Assembly (NCBI GenBank): GCA_002395865.1
Contig: DGVE01000093.1
Coordinates: forward strand, 1 to 17,615
Direction of reading: 5' to 3'
Source of the DNA: Lachnospiraceae bacterium UBA4292
GTDB taxonomy: Bacteria > Bacillota > Clostridia > Lachnospirales > Lachnospiraceae
DNA length: 17,615 nucleotides
Numbering within the stretch: the stretch's first letter is position 1; the number at the start of each line of letters is the position of its first letter. This document shows positions 13,824 through 17,615 of the stretch, piece after piece. The notes beneath the pieces were generated by a model that searched no databases, had not been told where the DNA came from, and saw only the letters and a program-made list of their open reading frames with translations. The translations under genes and the position numbers were made by a program.

Positions 13824-14022
13824 GTGCCGCAGTGAGATTTTCGCTGAGTGACGTCGTCAGCGGAGTGCGTGGTGGGGCAACTGTCAGGCGGCGGGCCCAT
13901 AACAGTGTAAGCCGGAGGAGTAAAAATACTCCGGCGGACCATCACGCAGCGAAGCGGAGGTTGTGTCCGCCGGGGTTTTTTTACTCTGATGGCTGTTCCG
14001 CGGAAAAAGAGTAAGCCGCCGT
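13822..14022 (+). repeat. Copy B of the diverged structured repeat
   Basis: This is the 201-bp plus-strand copy, inverted relative to 13465-13655. It has the outer stem GAGTAAAAA/TTTTTACTC (13918-13926 with 13978-13986) and the inner stem CCGGCGGAC/GTCCGCCGG (13931-13939 with 13965-13973), at the same alignment positions as the stems of copy A but with compensating base changes. A local hairpin GGAGTA/TACTCC (13917-13932) competes with the outer stem. The outer 13 bases AGTAAGCCGCCGT (14010-14022) are the exact reverse complement of 13465-13477. The repeat ends about 140 bases upstream of the sugar-importer promoter. Confidence 0.75.
13931..13982 (+). terminator. Intrinsic-terminator-like hairpin of repeat copy B
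   Basis: A 9-bp GC-rich stem CCGGCGGAC/GTCCGCCGG is followed by GG and TTTTTTT (13976-13982). This would stop plus-strand transcription before it reaches the importer operon. The equivalent hairpin and T-run in copy A face the aroC side on the minus strand. Confidence 0.65.
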
Positions 14023-14044
14023 CACCTACTTTGCGCCATAAAGA

Positions 14045-14071
14045 TGCACAAATTGTGCAACAAGTGCGCAA
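14045..14071 (+). promoter_or_regulatory. Upstream operator-like palindrome and TGYGCAA repeats
   Basis: TGCACAAATTGTGCA (14045-14059) is a perfect 15-base palindrome, and a further TGCGCAA follows at 14065-14071, 11 bases after TGTGCAA at 14054. The sites lie about 100 bp upstream of the importer promoter and match the half-sites found downstream of it. A LacI-family sugar regulator (MalR-like) is the most likely binder. With a second cluster downstream, looping is possible. Confidence 0.45.
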
Positions 14072-14164
14072 CAAATGGCGAAAAGGGCAACAGAGTGGAA
14101 CAAAAATTAAAACGTTTAAGGAAAAATACACAAAAAGAAAATGAAATCTTGGTGAATTTACACG

Positions 14165-14193
14165 TTGTAAACAAGAAAGATTATTGGTATTAT
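14165..14193 (+). promoter_or_regulatory. Extended -10 promoter of the sugar-importer operon
   Basis: TTGTAA (14165-14170), a 17-bp spacer and TATTAT (14188-14193) preceded by TG at the extended -10 position (TGGTATTAT). The start point would be near 14200, giving a leader of about 110 bases that contains the operator cluster at 14212-14241. Confidence 0.6.
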
Positions 14194-14211
14194 GCACTTG
14201 TAAGAAATCGG

Positions 14212-14241
14212 TTGCACAAAAATCTGCGCAAAGATGCGCAA
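14212..14241 (+). promoter_or_regulatory. Operator-like cluster just downstream of the importer start point
   Basis: TTGCACAAAAATCTGCGCAA (14212-14231) is an imperfect inverted repeat of TTGC.CA and TG.GCAA, and another TGCGCAA follows at 14235-14241, exactly 10 bp after the previous one. The position right after the transcription start suits a repressor that blocks RNA polymerase. A LacI-type repressor responding to malto-oligosaccharides is inferred; no regulator gene is in the window. Confidence 0.5.
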
Positions 14242-14307
14242 CAGTGCGAGGCTGTAATGCCACTTGCAGCCGACCGAGAAATCGTAAATGCTTTAAGGAG
14301 GCACATT

Positions 14308-15621
14308 ATGACAAAAAAGAGATTTCTGGCAACGAGCCTTGTAGCTGCCATGGCTGTTTCTGCACTTGCAGGATGCTCAAAGGGCGGCGACACAAGCACA
14401 TCAACAACTGAGAACAAGCCCGGCGAGACCACCACACAGGCTGAAATTCCCACCACAGCTCCTCTTGAGGATTATGGTTCGGGAACGATCAAGATATGGG
14501 TAGCTCAGGAGGTCATGGACTTCACAAAGACTCAGGCAGAGAAGTTCCTTGCTTCCAATCCTGCTTATAAGGGCTATACTGTTGAGCTTGAGGCAGTGGG
14601 AGAGGGCGATACCGCTCAAAAGGTACTTACTGATATCCAGAGCAGCGCCGATATTTTTGGCTTCCCTCAGGATCAGCTCGCAAGACTTGTATCTGCAAAT
14701 GCCATCGCTTCTCTTTCAGAGGAGGATCAGAGATGGGTAGAGGATAACAACGATGCTGGTGCTGCAGCAGCTGCATGCGCAGGTGAATGGGCTTATGCTT
14801 ATCCTATGACTAGTGATAACGGATATTTCCTTTACTATGACAAGAGCGTCGTTACGGATGTGTCCACTCTTGAGGGCATCCTTGAGCAGTGCGAGAAGGC
14901 CGGCAAGAACTTCTATTTCGAGGCAAACAGCGGCTGGTACAACCCTGCATTCTTCTTTGGCACGGGCTGCACACTTACATATGATACAGATGAGGATGGA
15001 AACTTCACAAAGTGCAATATTGATTATGCGAGCGATAAGGGTGTTGTAGCGTTCAAGGAGATCATTGATATGGTTTCAAGCCCTGCTTTCCAGAATGGTT
15101 CTGATATTGACGCGGCTACAAATGTCGCTGCTATCGTTGAGGGTACATGGGATTCGGGTTCTGCAAAGACTCTTTTGGGTGACAACTATGCATGCGCTAA
15201 GCTTCCTACCTTTACAGGTTCAGATGGCAAAACCTATCAGATGAGCGGCTTCGGCGGCTTCAAGCTTCTCGGAGTTAAACCTCAGGAAGATGACAAGAAG
15301 CTTATCGTTTGCAACCTTCTTGCAAAGTACCTCACATCTGAAGAGGTTCAGCTTGCAAGATTTGAGGCAGCAGGATGGGGCCCTTCAAACAAGAAGGCAC
15401 AGGTTTCCGACGCGGTTAAGGCTGATCAGGCTCTTGCGGCTCTCGGCGAGCAGCTTGGCTTCTGCATCCCTCAGGGACAGTACGCAGGCGATTACTGGAG
15501 CAGAGCAACAGCACTTGTTGATGATGTTATCGCCGGAAAGATCACAAAGGATACAAGCGATGCAGACCTTATGAAGTATCTGCAGGCTTTCCAGGACGAC
15601 TGCATCTCTTACGCAAAGTAA
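14308..15621 (+). CDS. malE: Maltose-type ABC importer, substrate-binding lipoprotein
   Basis: This 437-residue extracellular binding protein delivers sugar, probably maltose or malto-oligosaccharides, to the permeases encoded downstream. The N-terminus is a lipoprotein signal (MTKKRFLATSLVAAMAVSALAGC) with lipobox cysteine 23, followed by a Ser/Thr-rich linker. The mature part has the MalE-like segments GTIKIWVAQEVMDF, DIFGFPQDQLARLVSANAI, AYPMTSDNGYFLYYDKSVV and TSEEVQLARFEAAGWGPSN. ATG 14308 is chosen over the upstream open frame because TAAGGAGG lies just before it and the signal peptide starts there. Codon use differs from the left-hand genes, with many CTT, GCT and GCA codons, as expected for a highly expressed protein. 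A terminator follows before the permease gene. The exact sugar is inferred from family resemblance. Confidence 0.9.
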   Translation: MTKKRFLATSLVAAMAVSALAGCSKGGDTSTSTTENKPGETTTQAEIPTTAPLEDYGSGTIKIWVAQEVMDFTKTQAEKFLASNPAYKGYTVELEAVGEGDTAQKVLTDIQSSADIFGFPQDQLARLVSANAIASLSEEDQRWVEDNNDAGAAAAACAGEWAYAYPMTSDNGYFLYYDKSVVTDVSTLEGILEQCEKAGKNFYFEANSGWYNPAFFFGTGCTLTYDTDEDGNFTKCNIDYASDKGVVAFKEIIDMVSSPAFQNGSDIDAATNVAAIVEGTWDSGSAKTLLGDNYACAKLPTFTGSDGKTYQMSGFGGFKLLGVKPQEDDKKLIVCNLLAKYLTSEEVQLARFEAAGWGPSNKKAQVSDAVKADQALAALGEQLGFCIPQGQYAGDYWSRATALVDDVIAGKITKDTSDADLMKYLQAFQDDCISYAK

Positions 15622-15669
15622 TTGACTGAGAAATGATCTACGGATTTTGAATAAGTCCAATGATTTTTC

Positions 15670-15701
15670 GGGGATCGGCGGAACAAGCCGGTCCCCTTTT
15701 T
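15670..15701 (+). terminator. Intergenic terminator/attenuator after the binding-protein gene
   Basis: A 10-bp stem GGGGATCGGC (15670-15679) / GCCGGTCCCC (15687-15696), including one G-T pair, is followed by TTTTT (15697-15701). Partial termination here would give more binding protein than permease, the usual ratio for such importers. The hairpin may also protect the 3' end of the upstream message. Confidence 0.8.
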
Positions 15702-15718
15702 GAAGAAACAGGACAACA

Positions 15719-15792
15719 AAAGCCTGACAGCCGTGCTTTCGGGCTTTCATCGGTGCCGCAGCAGGCACGTCACCGATGCGTACCATGCCTGC
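15719..15792 (+). promoter_or_regulatory. Folded leader with possible pseudoknot before the MalF-like gene
   Basis: AAAGCC/GGCTTT (15719-15724 with 15742-15747) is followed by an 8-bp stem CATCGGTG/CACCGATG (15748-15755 with 15771-15778). Its loop holds GCAGGCA (15761-15767), which can pair perfectly with TGCCTGC at 15786-15792, or partly with GTGCC on its own 5' side. The pseudoknot would end 15 bases before the start codon at 15808, where the ribosome site (AGGA) sits unusually close. A translational control role is inferred. Confidence 0.4.
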
Positions 15793-15807
15793 CCCATCGC
15801 ATAGGAT

Positions 15808-17223
15808 ATGAAAGAAGACGAAAAAAAATCCAGGGAAAACGGATTTAAAAGATTCTTTGCTTCAGTTGGCGCTGAGTTTAAGAATATCGGCAATATATTT
15901 GTCAAGGGAGACTGGAAGACAAAAGTATCATTTTTTGTAATGGGCTTTGGCAGCTTCCTGCGCGGTGCATGGCTGAGAGGAATAGCGTTGCTTGCCACTG
16001 AGGTGGCTTACATTTGCTACATGGTTTTCTTCGGCGCACAGTATATCAGCAAGCTGGGAACTTTAGGTACTGTCGAGACTCAGAAGGCAAGGGGTGGAAA
16101 GGTCATCTACGGGGACAATTCCTTCTTCATACTGCTGTTCGGCATCGTAACTATCGTTCTCACACTTGTATTTCTTGTTGTCTGGGTGATCAATGTCCAT
16201 GAGCAGAAGAATGAAGAGGAAGTGATCAAGTCCGGAAAGCGGCTGCCCTACGCGGGTGATGATATCGCCACACTTCTTGATAAGCATTTTGATAAGACAC
16301 TCCTGGCTCTCCCGGTTCTCGGCGTGTTTGTCTTTACTGTCGTGCCGATCATTTTTATGATCTGCGTAGCGTTTACTGACTACGATAAAAACCATCAGGC
16401 TCCGATGAAGCTGTTCCACTGGATCGGCTTCGAGAACTTCGGCGAACTGGTGAATTTTGGAGCCAGCGGAAGTGCTTCCTTCGGCGGTACATTCCTGAAG
16501 GTCCTTTTATGGACGCTTGTATGGGCTTTTTTTGCAACCTTCCTGAACTATTTCCTTGGCCTTGCTGTAGCGATCCTGATCAACAAGAAGGGTATAAAGT
16601 TCAAAAAAATGTGGAGAACCATACTGGTGCTCACCATTGCCGTTCCTCAGTTCGTATCACTTCTCTATGTGTATAAGATGTTCACGAACGATGGTCTGGT
16701 CAACAGCTATCTTGTGGCATGGGGCCTAATAGAAAAGGGTAATGAGATACCGTTTTGGACTGATCCGACGCTGTCCAAGATCATGGTCATCATCGTAAAC
16801 CTCTGGATAGGTATCCCCTACCTGATGCTTGTTGCTACGGGTATTTTGATGAATATTCCCGAGGATTATTACGAGGCGGCCAGGATCGACGGCGCGAACT
16901 CATGGCAGATGTTCAGAAATATCACGCTTCCGTACATGTTATTCGTTACGGGACCTTACCTGCTTACATCATTCACTGGTAATATCAACAACTTCAATGT
17001 CATCTACCTTCTGACACAGGGTAAGCCTCTCGGCAATGATCTGTCGAATAATGCGGGCCATACGGACCTTCTGGTAACATGGCTTTATAAGATGACTGTA
17101 AATGATACTAACTACCGAATGGCAGCAGTTATCGGTATCATGGTATTTGCAGTGGTGGCAATAGTAAGCCTTGTTGTTTATAACATGCTGCCTTCAGTAA
17201 AAGATGAGGAGGGCTTCCAGTGA
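15808..17223 (+). CDS. malF: Maltose-type ABC importer permease, MalF-like
   Basis: This is one of two membrane subunits of the sugar importer. The 471-residue length includes an extended N-terminal part with two extra membrane segments and a charged linker (EQKNEEEVIKSGKRLPYAGDD), as in Firmicutes MalF proteins. The core permease domain follows, beginning near KTLLALPVLGVFVFTVVPII. The EAA loop that contacts the ATPase is visible as EAARIDGANSWQMFRNITLP from residue 356, with the conserved Gly362. Only a short AGGA lies before ATG 15808, almost touching it; the leader upstream is strongly folded. The MalG-like gene starts at the stop codon (TGATG overlap). No ATPase gene is in the window, so a shared MsmX/UgpC-type ATPase encoded elsewhere is likely. 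Confidence 0.93.
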   Translation: MKEDEKKSRENGFKRFFASVGAEFKNIGNIFVKGDWKTKVSFFVMGFGSFLRGAWLRGIALLATEVAYICYMVFFGAQYISKLGTLGTVETQKARGGKVIYGDNSFFILLFGIVTIVLTLVFLVVWVINVHEQKNEEEVIKSGKRLPYAGDDIATLLDKHFDKTLLALPVLGVFVFTVVPIIFMICVAFTDYDKNHQAPMKLFHWIGFENFGELVNFGASGSASFGGTFLKVLLWTLVWAFFATFLNYFLGLAVAILINKKGIKFKKMWRTILVLTIAVPQFVSLLYVYKMFTNDGLVNSYLVAWGLIEKGNEIPFWTDPTLSKIMVIIVNLWIGIPYLMLVATGILMNIPEDYYEAARIDGANSWQMFRNITLPYMLFVTGPYLLTSFTGNINNFNVIYLLTQGKPLGNDLSNNAGHTDLLVTWLYKMTVNDTNYRMAAVIGIMVFAVVAIVSLVVYNMLPSVKDEEGFQ

Positions 17224-17615
17224 TGAATGAAAACAATAAGATCGTTCCGACTTCATCTATCAAAAGAAGAGAGAGAATAAGCAACTGCATATCCTATGCT
17301 GTGCTTATAATCATAAGCATTATATGGCTTCTTCCGTTTTTTATGCTGGTATGTCAGAGCTTCATCTCCAGAGAGGAGTTGATGTCGACATCGGCGGTAT
17401 ATGTAATACCAAAAGCTTTTTCACTGGATAATTACAGATTTTTGCTCAGCAGTGAGAGCGGTTTTGTCAGATGGTATGGAAATACTCTCATTATCGCGAT
17501 ATTCGTTTCCGCCATCCAGACTGCGGTCGTCCTGTGCGTTGCATATGCACTGTCCAGACTGAGATTTAAGGGCAGGACATTCCTCATGAAGTTCTGGCTG
17601 ATTCTCGGCATGTTC
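17223..17615 (+). CDS. malG: Maltose-type ABC importer permease, MalG-like, 5' part
   Basis: The start ATG 17223 overlaps the MalF-like stop by one base (TGATG), with GAGGAGGG just upstream. The frame stays open for 131 codons to the window edge. The visible part begins MNENNKIVPTSSIKRRERIS, then a membrane segment (CISYAVLIIISIIWLLPFFML), the segment FISREELMSTSAVYVIPKAF typical after the first span of MalG-type permeases, and a second span (NTLIIAIFVSAIQTAVVLCV) followed by AYALSRLRFKGR. It pairs with the MalF-like subunit to form the membrane channel of the importer. The EAA loop lies beyond the window. Confidence 0.9.
   Translation, partial: MNENNKIVPTSSIKRRERISNCISYAVLIIISIIWLLPFFMLVCQSFISREELMSTSAVYVIPKAFSLDNYRFLLSSESGFVRWYGNTLIIAIFVSAIQTAVVLCVAYALSRLRFKGRTFLMKFWLILGMF

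Noticed and set aside
13822..13990. Riboswitch (cobalamin, tetrahydrofolate or similar) in repeat copy B
   Set aside because: Some GC-rich loops look suggestive, but the conserved core motifs of these classes are not present, and the terminator would face a gene through a separate promoter.
13661..14263. Open frames of 117 (plus) and 150 (minus) codons across the repeat region
   Set aside because: They cross terminators and the diverged repeat copies, lack ribosome sites, and the repeat conserves stems rather than reading frame.
14044..14307. 88-codon in-frame extension of the binding protein upstream of ATG 14308
   Set aside because: It runs through the promoter and operators, and a lipoprotein signal peptide and TAAGGAGG mark ATG 14308 as the true start.
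1..17615. CRISPR arrays, tRNA or rRNA genes, phage or plasmid genes
   Set aside because: No regularly spaced repeats, cloverleaf with CCA end, or rRNA segments were seen, and no integrase, capsid or replication genes.

Overview
The window looks like chromosome of a Gram-positive Clostridia, most likely a Lachnospiraceae-type gut or rumen bacterium. The evidence is strong AGGAGG ribosome sites, sigma-A type promoters, a lipobox binding protein, a VanR/VanS-like two-component pair and a base composition near half G+C by eye. No rRNA, tRNA, CRISPR, transposase or phage gene is visible. Family names come from motifs read by eye; no database was searched.

Layout. 1-1430: 3' part of a large FtsX-type ABC permease. 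1444-7096: an apparent five-gene operon with one recognisable promoter: cytoplasmic GH13 neopullulanase-like enzyme, ATP-grasp ligase, a 50-residue acidic protein, a zinc-ribbon/TPR membrane protein, and metA. 7097-7342: a non-coding gap with a strong candidate for a minus-strand small RNA carrying an exposed anti-Shine-Dalgarno (CCTCC) segment. 7343-10973: response regulator, sensor kinase, ABC ATPase and ABC-2 permease, closely spaced. 11068-12072: trpS, convergent with aroC and sharing a bidirectional terminator. 12114-13353 (minus): aroC, preceded by an unusual 41-residue membrane protein with an excellent promoter and ribosome site. 14308-17615: a maltose-type ABC importer (lipoprotein, MalF-like, start of MalG-like) with an extended -10 promoter and a cluster of TGYGCAA operator-like repeats.

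The most striking part is the roughly 900-base non-coding stretch 13374-14307. It holds two diverged, inverted copies of a repeat of about 190-200 bp (13465-13655 minus, 13822-14022 plus). They share many conserved blocks, and each can fold into the same two nested stems with compensatory base changes between copies. Between them lies a separate folded segment with a 14-bp stem, a possible pseudoknot and an intrinsic terminator. The outer ends form a perfect 13-bp inverted repeat, so the whole 558-bp unit could be a small mobile element, a pair of structured RNAs, or both.

The genes suggest uptake of malto-oligosaccharides by the right-hand importer and their cleavage in the cytoplasm by the left-hand GH13 enzyme. 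The two-component/ABC cluster looks like an envelope-stress or export module. No ATPase for the sugar importer is visible, so a shared MsmX-type ATPase from elsewhere may be used.
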